Assembly (NCBI RefSeq): GCF_000374065.1
Contig: NZ_KB893313.1
Span: forward strand, 75,107 to 139,106
From: Spirosoma luteum DSM 19990
GTDB lineage: Bacteria > Bacteroidota > Bacteroidia > Cytophagales > Spirosomataceae
DNA length: 64,000 bases
Reading direction: 5' to 3'
Of this stretch, positions 51,990 through 61,706 are shown piece after piece. Each line of letters begins with the position of its first letter. Position 1 is the first letter of the stretch. Both the position numbers and the translations under genes were made by a program. The notes beneath the pieces were generated by a model, which saw only the letters and a program-made list of their open reading frames with translations, did no database searches and was not told where the DNA came from.

Positions 51990-52982
51990 TTAGTCTGTAC
52001 ATCGGCTGTTTTTCACCCGAATAATCTCGGCGGCAATACTCACCGCAATCTCTTCGGGGGTCTGGCTGGCAATGGCCATACCAATGGGTGCATGCATACG
52101 CTGTAGCCACGCTTCATCCAGCCCTTCCGAGCGATAGGCAGCCAGTAACGTCTCCACCTTGGTTTTGCTGCCCAATACCCCCACATACGCAAAGGCATTG
52201 CCTAATAACGTTCGGATAACCAGATCATCGGTACGGTAGCCCATGGTCATGACCACCACGTACTGATGGCGGCCGGCGGGAATCAGCCCGGTTAGTTCGC
52301 TGTAGTCGGCTAGTATAATCTGCTCATGAGCAGCCTGGTTCTGAATCATTGTATGCAGGTCGGGCCGGTCATCGAAAACGAGGACATAAAAATCCATTCG
52401 GCGCATCAGTTCGCTGAGGGCCAGCGCGCAATGCCCCCCGCCAATGATCGTAAGCTGGTTTTTGTAGCCAAGTTTCTCCCGGTAGAGCCAATCTAAATCC
52501 GACTCCTTTGTGAACTGATAATCAGCTTCGGGAACCTGATCAGGCAAAAACCGAATACCGGCAGGCGATAAGTCGAGCCACCCGTTTTTGTGCTGTTCCA
52601 GACAGGTAACAATGGCCTGAATCGCAGCCGAATCGCCGGGCTGAACTGGATACAGCAGAATCGTCTGCTCACCGGAGCAGATCATGCCACTTTGATTGTG
52701 GGCCGCATTCTTGTCGTGATACTGCGTCCGGATAGCAGGTTCGGGACTGGTCAGAGCGGATTGACTTTGCCGGAGCACGTCTTTCGCCAGCTCGACAAAT
52801 TTGTGCTCCATAATGCCCCCACCGATGGACCCGGCCATTACACCAGCACCATTTACCGCCATCAGGAAACCCTGTCGACCGGGGCTGCTGCCGTGGCTTT
52901 CGAGCACGTACAACAGCGCAACGGGCAGGTTCTGCCGGAGGCTATTATGAATTAACTGCCAGGTCGTCAGCGATTTTATCAT
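51990..52982 (-). CDS. xdhC: XdhC-type maturation factor for xanthine dehydrogenase
   Basis: A 330-residue protein of the XdhC/CoxI family, which binds the molybdenum cofactor, helps add its sulfido ligand and inserts it into xanthine dehydrogenase. The family start SHGSSPGRQGFLMAV and GSIGGGIMEHKFVELA with the cysteine segment SGMICSGEQTILL are present; the second half is a Rossmann-like domain (IIGGGHCALALSELM) and ends in the PIGMAIASQTPEEIAVSIAAEII motif. Start: ATG at 52982. It overlaps the end of xdhB by 38 bases, indicating co-expression with the enzyme it matures. Confidence 0.95.
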   Translation of the reverse strand: MIKSLTTWQLIHNSLRQNLPVALLYVLESHGSSPGRQGFLMAVNGAGVMAGSIGGGIMEHKFVELAKDVLRQSQSALTSPEPAIRTQYHDKNAAHNQSGMICSGEQTILLYPVQPGDSAAIQAIVTCLEQHKNGWLDLSPAGIRFLPDQVPEADYQFTKESDLDWLYREKLGYKNQLTIIGGGHCALALSELMRRMDFYVLVFDDRPDLHTMIQNQAAHEQIILADYSELTGLIPAGRHQYVVVMTMGYRTDDLVIRTLLGNAFAYVGVLGSKTKVETLLAAYRSEGLDEAWLQRMHAPIGMAIASQTPEEIAVSIAAEIIRVKNSRCTD

Positions 52983-55254
52983 GGGCAACAGGTGATGCGG
53001 TAGGTGTCGTGTCGTACAACGCCAGCAGCACTTTTTCGGGGGTCATGGGTGCATCGAAGGGAATAACTACCGATGGATTGAACGCCCGAATAGCGTTGCG
53101 CAGGGCGAAATAGACGCCAATGCCGTACATCAGGGGAGGCTCACCGACGGCTTTAGACCGGAAAATAGCCAGGTTATCCGCCTGCGTTTCCAGAAAATCA
53201 ATGGCAATTTCTTTCGGCACCGAATAGATGTCCGGCACTTTGTAAGTCGATAAGGCATTGGACCGCAACCGCCCCGTCTTATCGTAAATGACCTCTTCCA
53301 GGGTCATCCACCCGATTCCCTGCACAATGCCGCCTTCAATTTGCCCCCGGTCGATGAGCGGATTCATGCTGGCCCCGAAATCGTGGACCACCTTAACGGC
53401 ATCGGTCTCGTAGGTTCCCCGCACACAATCAATCGTCACCTCCACAACCGCCGTACCGTACACGTGGTAGGCAAACGGATGCCCTTTTTCGGTAACGGGG
53501 TCGAACTGAATAACCGGTGTTGCATAGTGCGCGTGTTCTGACAGGCTGATGCGTCGGCCATACGTAGCCAGTACCAGCCGTTGCCAGGTGTAATCCGTAC
53601 ACTCGTCGCCCACATATACCCGCTCGTCTTTCAGGGTTATAGCCGCTTCGTCGGCGTGCAGTTCGATGGCGGCAACGGCTTTCAACCGATTCAGAATATC
53701 GGTGCAGGCAATTTGCACCGCTCTGCCATTCAGGTCGGCGGTAGCGCTGGCTGCCGAGGGCGATGTGTTGGCGATGCGATACGTACTGGTCGACTGAATT
53801 TTAACGCGCTCCGGCTGAATAGAAAACACCTGAGCCGCCACCTGCAACATCTTGGTATTCACCCCCTGCCCCATCTCGACGGCACCGGTACTTACGCCTA
53901 CGCTACCGTCGGTGTACACGTGAACCAGTGCCCGCGCCTGATTCATCCGGGTATTGGTGAACGAGATACCGAAACAAACCGGCATGAGGGCCAACCCTTT
54001 CTTGTACAGGACATTGGCGGCATTGAAAGCCGCTATCTCGTTACGACGTGTATTGACCTCATACCCGCCCACGGTTTTATCCCAGCATGCCCGCGCTTCG
54101 CTTTCGGCTTTCTGCCCGTAGGGAAACTCGTCGCCGGTCTGGTTCAGGTTTTTTGCCTGAATCACGGCTGCATCGATACCGAGTGCGTCGGCCGCTTTGG
54201 CGATAGCAGCCTCAATCACGAACATGCCCTGTGGCCCACCGAAGCCCCGAAAAGCCGTGTTCGGCGGGAGATTTGTCCGGCAGCAATAGGCCGTGGCCAA
54301 CACGTTGGGAATATAATAGCTGTTGGTGCAATGAAACAGGGTCCGCTCCAGCACCGCCGGGGAGAGGTCGGCCGCAGCACCGGCATTCTGGTAGAAGGTA
54401 GGTTCATAGGCAACAATCTTCAGGTCGGCATCCAGGCCAATTTTGAAGTCGGACGAGTACGGGTGCCGTTTGCCGGTCATGGCCATATCCTCTATCCGGT
54501 TCAGGGCGTACTTGACGGGGCGTTTCAACACATGAGCGGCCAATGCGCATAAAGCAGCCCACATGTTGGCCTGGTCTTCCTTACCGCCAAAACCGCCACC
54601 CAGCCGCGTTACATCCACATCAATCTGGTGCATAGCCAGACCCGACGACCGGGCTACGGCCCGTTGCACCGCCGTTGGCCCCTGCGTGGACGAATAAAGT
54701 TTCAGGCCGTTGTTCTCCTGCGGAACGGCGTAGGCTCCCTGCGTTTCAATGTACAGATGTTCCTGCCCGTTGGTATCGGCCCGGCCTTCGAAAACGTGCG
54801 CGCACTGCGCCCAGGCATCCGTTACGTCGCCCAGCCGGAACGTTCTCGCCCGCACAATCAGATCCCCTCTGGCCTGCGCTTCGCGGGGGTCGGTAATGAT
54901 GGGCAGGGGGTCAAAATCGACCGTAATTTTTTTGATGGCGGCATGGGCCTCCTCATCGGTTTCGGCCAGAACGAAGGCGATGGGCATGCCGCAGTAATGA
55001 ACGTGGTGTTCGGCCAGAAGGGGCTCATCGGGTACGATACCACCAATCTGATTTTCGCCGGTCACGTCTTTGTACGTTAGAATCCTGACGACACCGGGCA
55101 TGGCCTCAGCCGCTGTCAGGTCCAGGTTTTTCAGGCTGCCGTGGGCAACCGGCGATCCGAAAGCCGCCCCGAACAGCGTACCGCGAATCACCGGTATATC
55201 GTCCAGATAAACCGACTCGCCCCGCACGTGTGTCCTGGAATCTATATTTTTCAT
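52945..55254 (-). CDS. xdhB: Xanthine dehydrogenase molybdopterin-binding subunit
   Basis: A 769-residue catalytic subunit that hydroxylates hypoxanthine and xanthine to urate. Motifs of true XdhB enzymes: LGGGFGGKEDQANMW (substrate-binding glutamate), NTAFRGFGGPQGMFVIE (substrate arginine and cofactor loop), AVEMGQGVNTKM, and SKAVGEPPLMYG with the catalytic glutamate. The start DSRTHVRGESVYLDDI fits the family. Its partner xdhA is not adjacent: a transketolase/transaldolase pair on the plus strand (55595-58801) lies between them. The following gene, xdhC, overlaps its end. Confidence 0.96.
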   Translation of the reverse strand: MKNIDSRTHVRGESVYLDDIPVIRGTLFGAAFGSPVAHGSLKNLDLTAAEAMPGVVRILTYKDVTGENQIGGIVPDEPLLAEHHVHYCGMPIAFVLAETDEEAHAAIKKITVDFDPLPIITDPREAQARGDLIVRARTFRLGDVTDAWAQCAHVFEGRADTNGQEHLYIETQGAYAVPQENNGLKLYSSTQGPTAVQRAVARSSGLAMHQIDVDVTRLGGGFGGKEDQANMWAALCALAAHVLKRPVKYALNRIEDMAMTGKRHPYSSDFKIGLDADLKIVAYEPTFYQNAGAAADLSPAVLERTLFHCTNSYYIPNVLATAYCCRTNLPPNTAFRGFGGPQGMFVIEAAIAKAADALGIDAAVIQAKNLNQTGDEFPYGQKAESEARACWDKTVGGYEVNTRRNEIAAFNAANVLYKKGLALMPVCFGISFTNTRMNQARALVHVYTDGSVGVSTGAVEMGQGVNTKMLQVAAQVFSIQPERVKIQSTSTYRIANTSPSAASATADLNGRAVQIACTDILNRLKAVAAIELHADEAAITLKDERVYVGDECTDYTWQRLVLATYGRRISLSEHAHYATPVIQFDPVTEKGHPFAYHVYGTAVVEVTIDCVRGTYETDAVKVVHDFGASMNPLIDRGQIEGGIVQGIGWMTLEEVIYDKTGRLRSNALSTYKVPDIYSVPKEIAIDFLETQADNLAIFRSKAVGEPPLMYGIGVYFALRNAIRAFNPSVVIPFDAPMTPEKVLLALYDTTPTASPVAHDKIADDLAVNS

Positions 55255-55594
55255 CGTGTTGTTGTCACTTTTTCAGGGATTCGCCTGGTTCTCAAATTTA
55301 CGGGAATCAAGGTAAATACCTACTGAAGTAATAATGCGTGTGCGTTTGTCATTCCGACTTCGGGAGGAATCTAAAAAAATCAGGTCGCAGCGTTTTTGTC
55401 AGCAGGTAAACGAATGAACTAATAATTCACTCCAATCAACGCTTTTGGCCCGAATACGTCCAGTTACCACACATTTATTTACTTTTTCTAATCCAATCCA
55501 TCCGTAGGGAGTTATAAATAGATAACCCGCTGCTGATTATGTGTTGCATAGCCGTGGCAACAATATCCCTTTTGTAACCTCCAACTAACCAGTT
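55255..55594. promoter_or_regulatory. Divergent xdhB/transketolase intergenic region
   Basis: These 340 bases should contain both promoters. I find no clear TTTG-N19-TAnnTTTG pair, no strong hairpin and no reading frame. Near the transketolase start there is TTTTGTAACC but no matching -33 element. Confidence 0.4.
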
Positions 55595-57646
55595 ATGACA
55601 GACAAGCAAATCGATCTCGACCTCGACCAACTCAGTATCAATACCATCCGGCTACTGGCCGTCGATGCCGTTCAAAAAGCTAACTCCGGTCACCCCGGTC
55701 TGCCGTTGGGAGCCGCGCCGATGGCCTATGTACTTTGGTCCCGTTTTCTGCGCTTTAACCCCAAAGACCCGCTTTGGCCCGACCGCGACCGATTTGTTTT
55801 ATCGGCGGGTCACGGGTCGGCGTTGTTGTACAGCCTGCTGCATTTGTACGGATACGACCTCTCGCTCAACGACCTGAAACAGTTCCGCCAACTCCACTCC
55901 CAGACACCGGGTCACCCGGAATCGAACCTGACGCCGGGTGTGGAAGTGACAACCGGGCCACTGGGACAGGGGTTTGCCAATGGCGTGGGTATGGGTATGG
56001 CCGAAGCATTTCTGGCTGCAACTTACAATAAGGAGGGTCATACGCCCATGAACCACTACACCTATGTCCTCGTCAGCGATGGTGATTTGATGGAAGGTAT
56101 CGCGTCGGAAGCGGCTTCGCTGGCCGGGCACCTCAAACTGGGGAAACTCATTTATCTCTACGACGATAACCTGATTTCACTCGATGGCCCGACCGATCTG
56201 GCTTTCACCGAAGACCGGCTACAGCGTTTCGACGCGTATGGCTGGCACACCCAGCACGTAGGCGATGGCAATGATTTAGACGCTATCGAAGGAGCGATTC
56301 GGGCCGCTCAGATGGAAACGGAGCGGCCGTCCATAATCTCCGTCCGAACGATTATCGGCTACGGCAGTCCGCAGGAGGGTACCAGCAAAGTTCACGGCAG
56401 TGCCCTGGGTGAGGAAAATGTGCGGAGAACGAAATCCTTTTTAGGATTCGATCCCGACAAATCGTTTGTGGTGCCCGACGACGTGCGCGACCACCTGCGC
56501 GAACCGGGTAAGCGGGGAGCCAAACTCCAGGCCGACTGGCAAAAAAAGTTCGATGCCTATAAAAATGCGTTTCCAGCCGAAGCAAAGCAGTTTCTGACCT
56601 CCTTTGCCGGTAAACTTCCTGATGGCTGGGATGCCGACCTGCCCACATTTACGCCCGATGATAAAGATATGGCCACCCGTCAGGCATCGGGCAAGGCCCT
56701 CGATGCCCTGAAAAAGTCGGTTCCTTACCTGTTTGGCGGCTCGGCGGATCTGGCATCGTCCAACGAGATGCCAACCAAAGGCGATGTGAGTTTCCAGCCG
56801 GGTCACTACGACCACTCGAACATTTGGTTTGGCGTTCGGGAACATGCCATGGGCGCAGCGCTCAATGGCATGGCGCAGCACGGCGGTGTACATCCCTACG
56901 GCGGCACGTTCCTCAACTTCTCGGATTACATGCGCGGTGCCATTCGGTTAACGGCCCTGGCCGAATCGAAGGTAACCCTGGTTTTCACCCACGACAGTAT
57001 TGGTCTGGGGGAAGATGGCCCAACCCACCAGCCCGTTGAGCAGGTCGTTTCCCTGCGAACCATTCCCAATATCATCGTCATTCGGCCGGCTGATGCCAAT
57101 GAAACCGTTGAAGCCTGGCGCATTGCCATGATGCAACCCAAAACGCCGGTTTTACTAATCCTGGGCCGCCAGAAACTACCCGTTCTCGACCAGAAAAAAT
57201 ATGGCTCGGCACGGGGGGTAGAGAAAGGAGCGTACATCCTCAGCGAGTCCGACGGAACACCCGAACTGATTCTGATCGGGACCGGGTCGGAAGTATCACT
57301 GGTGATGAAAGCGCAGGAGACACTGAAAAAACAGGGTATTAAGGCGCGGGTGGTCAGTATGCCATCGTGGGAGCTGTTCGAAAAACAGGATCAGGCCTAC
57401 CAGCATGAGGTGTTGCCCCCTTCAATTCGGAAACGGCTGGCCGTAGAAGCCGGTTCGCCCATCGGCTGGCACAAATACGTCACGGATGAGGGCAGTACAA
57501 TCAGCATGAACCAGTTCGGGCTGTCGGGTCCCGGCGAAGAGGTAATGGCCTTCTTTGGCTTTTCGGTCGATAACGTCGTCAAACAGGCCAAAGCCGTACT
57601 GAAAGGGCAGGCACCCGGTCTGGAGAAAAAGGAAATCTTATCGTAA
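55595..57646 (+). CDS. tkt: Transketolase
   Basis: A 683-residue thiamine diphosphate enzyme of the non-oxidative pentose phosphate pathway that moves two-carbon units between sugar phosphates. The opening [28 protein letters not shown], the ThDP motif [20 protein letters not shown]...[17 protein letters not shown], and the C-terminal [16 protein letters not shown] and [20 protein letters not shown] are all standard. Length is normal. It is followed after 48 bases by transaldolase. The pair sits between xdhB and xdhA on the opposite strand. Confidence 0.98.
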   Translation: MTDKQIDLDLDQLSINTIRLLAVDAVQKANSGHPGLPLGAAPMAYVLWSRFLRFNPKDPLWPDRDRFVLSAGHGSALLYSLLHLYGYDLSLNDLKQFRQLHSQTPGHPESNLTPGVEVTTGPLGQGFANGVGMGMAEAFLAATYNKEGHTPMNHYTYVLVSDGDLMEGIASEAASLAGHLKLGKLIYLYDDNLISLDGPTDLAFTEDRLQRFDAYGWHTQHVGDGNDLDAIEGAIRAAQMETERPSIISVRTIIGYGSPQEGTSKVHGSALGEENVRRTKSFLGFDPDKSFVVPDDVRDHLREPGKRGAKLQADWQKKFDAYKNAFPAEAKQFLTSFAGKLPDGWDADLPTFTPDDKDMATRQASGKALDALKKSVPYLFGGSADLASSNEMPTKGDVSFQPGHYDHSNIWFGVREHAMGAALNGMAQHGGVHPYGGTFLNFSDYMRGAIRLTALAESKVTLVFTHDSIGLGEDGPTHQPVEQVVSLRTIPNIIVIRPADANETVEAWRIAMMQPKTPVLLILGRQKLPVLDQKKYGSARGVEKGAYILSESDGTPELILIGTGSEVSLVMKAQETLKKQGIKARVVSMPSWELFEKQDQAYQHEVLPPSIRKRLAVEAGSPIGWHKYVTDEGSTISMNQFGLSGPGEEVMAFFGFSVDNVVKQAKAVLKGQAPGLEKKEILS

Positions 57647-57694
57647 GTACACCGACAGGCAAACGGAAACACAAAAAAATAACGACACAAAATC

Positions 57695-58801
57695 ATGGAA
57701 AATAACGTAAAGAAGATTCACAATTTTGACCAGAGCGTCTGGCTCGATTATATTGACCGGAAAATTATGAACACCGGTGAGTTGCAAAAACTCATCGACG
57801 AAGACGGTATTCGGGGGCTTACGTCCAACCCGGCTATTTTCGAGAAAGCGATCAGCAGCGGTTCCGACTACGACGAGGATATTAAAAAGCTCGCGCAGGA
57901 GGGCAAACCCAATGAGGACATTTTTTACGGGCTGGCCGTTGCCGACATTCAGCAGGCTGCCGATCTGTTTAAACCGGTTTACGATGAAGAGGTACGGGGA
58001 GCTGATGGCTATGTGAGCCTGGAGGTTTCTCCGCATCTGGCCTTGAATACAGATGGTACCATCAAACAGGCGCGGGCACTTTGGCGAGCGGTAGACCGGG
58101 ATAACGTGATGATCAAAATTCCGGGTACGGCCCAGTGCCTGCCTGCTATTCGGCAAAGCATCAGTGATGGAATAAACATCAATGTTACGCTGCTGTTTGG
58201 CCTGGAGCGGTACGAGGCCGTTGTCGACGCCTATATGTCGGGGCTGGAGGAGCGGGTTGAGAAGGGCCAGATAGTAGATCAGATTTCCTCCGTTGCCAGT
58301 TTCTTCCTCAGCCGCATCGACGTGCTGGTTGACCCCCTGCTACACGAAAAAGGGCTGGGCGACCTGAAAGGGGAGGTTGCCATTGCACTGGCCCGTAAAG
58401 CCTACGAAATCTACAAGCGCGAATTCAGCAGCGACCGGTTTAGAAAACTGCAGGCAAAGGGCGCCAAGCCCCAGCGACTGTTATGGGCCAGCACCAGTAG
58501 TAAAGACCCCTCTTTTTCGGATGTAAAATACGTGGAGGCTCTGATTGGCCCAAAGACCGTGAACACCATTCCGATGGAAACTCTCGAAGCCTTCCGCGAT
58601 CATGGGAAAGCGGCTTCCCGGCTGGAAGACGACCTCGACAAAGCCACGCAGGCGTTGGAGCGCGTACAGAAGGCAGGTATTGATTTAAAAAGTATCAGTC
58701 AGCAGCTGGAAGATGAAGGCATTGAGAAATTCAACAAACCATACGACAAATTGCTCGAAGCCATTAATACGCAGAAAGAAAAGTCGCTGGCATCGGCCTA
58801 A
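57695..58801 (+). CDS. tal: Transaldolase
   Basis: A 368-residue Schiff-base aldolase that moves a three-carbon unit between sugar phosphates. The motifs GIRGLTSNPAIFEKAI (about 44-59), LEVSPHLALNTDGTI, KIPGTAQCLPAIRQ with the catalytic lysine, INVTLLFGLERYEAV, and LWASTSSKDPSFSDVKYVEAL are clear. Length and motifs fit the longer Tal class found in Bacteroidota, Actinobacteria and cyanobacteria. It is 48 bases downstream of the transketolase gene and surely in one operon with it. A terminator follows at 58823-58863. Confidence 0.97.
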   Translation: MENNVKKIHNFDQSVWLDYIDRKIMNTGELQKLIDEDGIRGLTSNPAIFEKAISSGSDYDEDIKKLAQEGKPNEDIFYGLAVADIQQAADLFKPVYDEEVRGADGYVSLEVSPHLALNTDGTIKQARALWRAVDRDNVMIKIPGTAQCLPAIRQSISDGININVTLLFGLERYEAVVDAYMSGLEERVEKGQIVDQISSVASFFLSRIDVLVDPLLHEKGLGDLKGEVAIALARKAYEIYKREFSSDRFRKLQAKGAKPQRLLWASTSSKDPSFSDVKYVEALIGPKTVNTIPMETLEAFRDHGKAASRLEDDLDKATQALERVQKAGIDLKSISQQLEDEGIEKFNKPYDKLLEAINTQKEKSLASA

Positions 58802-58822
58802 TTACGATTGAATACGATATAG

Positions 58823-58863
58823 AGAAGCCGTTGCACAGCAAGTAGTCTGTAGCAGCGGCTTCT
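58823..58863 (+). terminator. Terminator of the transketolase-transaldolase operon
   Basis: AGAAGCCGTTGC at 58823-58834 pairs with GCAGCGGCTTCT at 58852-58863 with one mismatch, followed by TTGACTTTTT. It stands between convergent tal and xdhA. Confidence 0.75.
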
Positions 58864-58883
58864 TTGACTTTTTCCAGTACATA

Positions 58884-60308
58884 CTATAGCATCGAAGTAC
58901 TCAGCAACTGCTCCACTTTCAATTCCGGAAATAACTTTATAAAATGCGCCTTAATAAGTTGGCTCAGCAGCAAACGCTTGTACATCTCCGTACCACGGGC
59001 ATCGCTGACGGGCGAAACTTCAGTTTGGGCAACAGCCGTTGCATGCAGAATCAGTGCCTCGGTGAGCCGTTTTCCGGTTAGAAACGTTGCCGTTTTTGTC
59101 AACTGTTTTGGAATGGGCGCAACGCCCCCGGCCGATAACCTGACGGATGTGACAACATCATCCTCAACCAGGATGCTCATGGCCGAGTTAACGCTGGCAA
59201 TATCGAGGTGCGTCCGTTTGCTGACTTTCTCGAAATTGAACCGGGTGTTTTTGTCGGGTAGGGTAAAACTAATTTGTTCCAGCCATTCGTCGGGTCGTTT
59301 GTCCAGCGTTTTATAGCCCAGGTACAAATCGCGCAGGGGTAACTCCCGTAACGGATGTCCATCACTGAAGGTCAGGGTAGCGTCCAGTGCCAGAAAGAAA
59401 ACGGTGAAATCGCCGATGGGTGACGCATTGATGAAGTTACCACCAATGGTTGCCATGTTGCGGATGGGCGTGGATGAAATCAGCTTTGTGTACTGACGAA
59501 AATCAGGAAAATGAGCCTGTATAATCGGCGACTCGATAAGGTCCGTTACCGTCGTTGATGCGCCCATCAGGCACTGGTTACCGGCCTGCCGGATACCTTT
59601 TAAACCAGGGGTATCGAACAAAAACCGGATGGACGCGTCCCTGATTTCGTCATGCTTCTGCACGTATACATCTGTGCCTCCCCCAACCCGATGAGCGGCC
59701 GGGTTCTCGTTCGTTAGTTCGCCATTGAGGTTTAACGCCAATGCCTGAAGCCGGTCGGCAACAGTCGAAAAATAAGTCGGTACAATGGCCTGGCTTGCAG
59801 CATAGTTTGCTGGAGCTTCTTCACTCCTATCTGCCAGCAATTGAGCCACCCGCGCAGCCGCCCGCTCGATGGATTTGTAACCCGTACACCGGCAAATATT
59901 GCCATCAACGGCCGCAATGGCATTTGCCGTGGTCGGGGCTTTTTTACTCAGGCAGAATCCAGCCATCGACACCACAAAACCAGGCGTACAAAAGCCGCAC
60001 TGCGTCGCCGACTCATCGGCCATAGCCTGCTGTATCGGGTTCAGTTCATTCATGTTTAGCCCTTCAACGGTAACGATGTGCTTACCGTGCGCATTACCCA
60101 GCGGCATCAGGCAGGAGGTAGCCGTACGGTACCGTAACTCCCCCGTTGATACCTCACCGACTAGTACCGTACAGGCACCACAATCGCCCTCGCGGCAACC
60201 AATTTTCGTACCGGTCAGGTATTGATTGTACCGCACAAAATCGAGTACCGCCGTGCCGGATGGCATAGTGGTACTCACTTCTCTGTTATTTAGGATGAAC
60301 GTTATCAA
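58884..60308 (-). CDS. xdhA: Xanthine dehydrogenase small subunit (2Fe-2S and FAD)
   Basis: A 474-residue subunit joining two iron-sulfur clusters and FAD in one chain, as in Rhodobacter-type XdhA. Cluster motifs: GCREGDCGACTV (about 37-48) and, with the next cysteines, QCGFCTPGFV and [11 protein letters not shown] motifs: RVGGGTDVYV (about 206-215) and IRNMATIGGNFINASPIGD. The C-terminal flavoprotein domain ends near residue 460. The start is TTG at 60308. It is 24 bases downstream of the permease gene, in an operon with the permease and preTA, but separated from xdhB by tkt-tal. Confidence 0.95.
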   Translation of the reverse strand: MITFILNNREVSTTMPSGTAVLDFVRYNQYLTGTKIGCREGDCGACTVLVGEVSTGELRYRTATSCLMPLGNAHGKHIVTVEGLNMNELNPIQQAMADESATQCGFCTPGFVVSMAGFCLSKKAPTTANAIAAVDGNICRCTGYKSIERAAARVAQLLADRSEEAPANYAASQAIVPTYFSTVADRLQALALNLNGELTNENPAAHRVGGGTDVYVQKHDEIRDASIRFLFDTPGLKGIRQAGNQCLMGASTTVTDLIESPIIQAHFPDFRQYTKLISSTPIRNMATIGGNFINASPIGDFTVFFLALDATLTFSDGHPLRELPLRDLYLGYKTLDKRPDEWLEQISFTLPDKNTRFNFEKVSKRTHLDIASVNSAMSILVEDDVVTSVRLSAGGVAPIPKQLTKTATFLTGKRLTEALILHATAVAQTEVSPVSDARGTEMYKRLLLSQLIKAHFIKLFPELKVEQLLSTSML

Positions 60309-60332
60309 GCGCTTGAATTGACTATACTATTA

Positions 60333-61688
60333 TTAGACCACCTCGGCGGGGTTTTCTTCCAGCCTATTTGTTTTGTTGCCGGTTGGTATCAATAGATTAA
60401 GCAGCAGCGCGGCTAATCCACCAGCCGAAACCCCGGACTCTAAAAACGTTTGAACCACTGTCGGTAGTGTTTTCAGCCACTCGGCCTGCGACGGAACGCC
60501 AATACCAATACCCAGTGAAATAGCGGCAATCAGCGCGTCCCGTTGTGATAGCCCTCCCGACATCATCAGGCGTAAACCAGATACCGCCACCAGCCCAAAA
60601 AGCATGATGGCCAGCGCGCCCAACACGCAGGGCGGCATGACCGTTATCCAGCGGCCTACCGGCGGAAAAAGTCCCAGACAGAGCAGCATAATGGCCATGA
60701 TCCAGCCAATTCGGCGGGCTGCTACGCCTGTCATTTGAATAACGCCGTTGTTTTGGGCATAGGTAGCACTCGGAAATCCACCAATCAGCGTGGAGCTGAT
60801 GCAGGTAAGTCCGTCCGCTACGACACCACCCCGAATCCGGGCCCAGTGGTCGAGGCCGGTCGTGGGCAAACCAGAGAGCTGCGACGTAGCGGTAATGTCA
60901 CCCATGGCTTCCAGCACACAGACGAGGTAAATAAACGCAAAAGGAACTAACAACTCCCATTGAAACGCCAGTCCATACGGGAAAAGTTGCGGCACCGTCA
61001 GCCAGGAGCCGTCACCCGGTTCGGGCGTTTGAAGCCAGCCCATCACCCCACAAAGAATATAGCCGGTAGCTACGCCAATCAGTACAGCGGCCATTCGCGC
61101 CCAGGCTTTGCCAATGGACTGCGCAGTGATCATAACGATAACCACGACCAGGGCAATCAGTCCCCCACTCCAGCCCGGTGCGCCTTCGGCCGGTAGGCGG
61201 GCAATACTCCGCATCCCCGTCGGAATAAGCGAAAGGCCGATCAGCAACACAACGATCCCGGAAACCAGTGGGGTAAATACGCGTTTCAGTTTGGGTAAAA
61301 AGGGGGCCAGTACCAGTTGTACTGGCGTTCCGGCCAGCGACATACCCACCATAAGTGGCAGTCCGCCCGTAGTACCCGCCTGAATCAATGGGGCCAGAAA
61401 GGCAAAACTGGTACCGGTGATGCTGAGCAGCCCCGACCCAACAAAGCCAAATCGCATAGTCTGTAGAAATGTACCCAGTGCCGATGCGACCAGTGCCATG
61501 CTGACCAGATAGGCCGTAACCTGTGGACTGAAATGTAGAATACCCGACAAAATCAGTGCCGGGGTGATGGTGCCAACAACCATAGCCCCCACCTGCTGCA
61601 CACTCACCAGAAGCGCCGGAACCAGAGGAACGGTATCGTCCAGACCGTAAACGAGACGGGTAGCTTTCGCGTCAATGGGTTCGCTCAT
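60333..61688 (-). CDS. NCS2 nucleobase permease (uracil/xanthine/urate type)
   Basis: A 451-residue inner-membrane transporter of the nucleobase:cation symporter-2 family with 12-14 helices. The family signature FPSATYAQNNGVIQMTGVAARRIGW (split here around residues 310-334) includes the Q-N-x-G motif; a second landmark is GTSFAFLAPLIQAG in helix 3. The likely substrates are xanthine, urate or uracil; the sequence alone does not decide. It lies between preA and xdhA on the same strand with gaps of 18 and 24 bases, so uptake is made together with both pathways. Confidence 0.94.
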   Translation of the reverse strand: MSEPIDAKATRLVYGLDDTVPLVPALLVSVQQVGAMVVGTITPALILSGILHFSPQVTAYLVSMALVASALGTFLQTMRFGFVGSGLLSITGTSFAFLAPLIQAGTTGGLPLMVGMSLAGTPVQLVLAPFLPKLKRVFTPLVSGIVVLLIGLSLIPTGMRSIARLPAEGAPGWSGGLIALVVVIVMITAQSIGKAWARMAAVLIGVATGYILCGVMGWLQTPEPGDGSWLTVPQLFPYGLAFQWELLVPFAFIYLVCVLEAMGDITATSQLSGLPTTGLDHWARIRGGVVADGLTCISSTLIGGFPSATYAQNNGVIQMTGVAARRIGWIMAIMLLCLGLFPPVGRWITVMPPCVLGALAIMLFGLVAVSGLRLMMSGGLSQRDALIAAISLGIGIGVPSQAEWLKTLPTVVQTFLESGVSAGGLAALLLNLLIPTGNKTNRLEENPAEVV

Positions 61689-61706
61689 AGGGTATCCGTG
61701 CGTAAA

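Noticed and set aside
53581-54552. 323-residue plus-strand frame
   Set aside because: Antisense to xdhB and without recognisable protein features.
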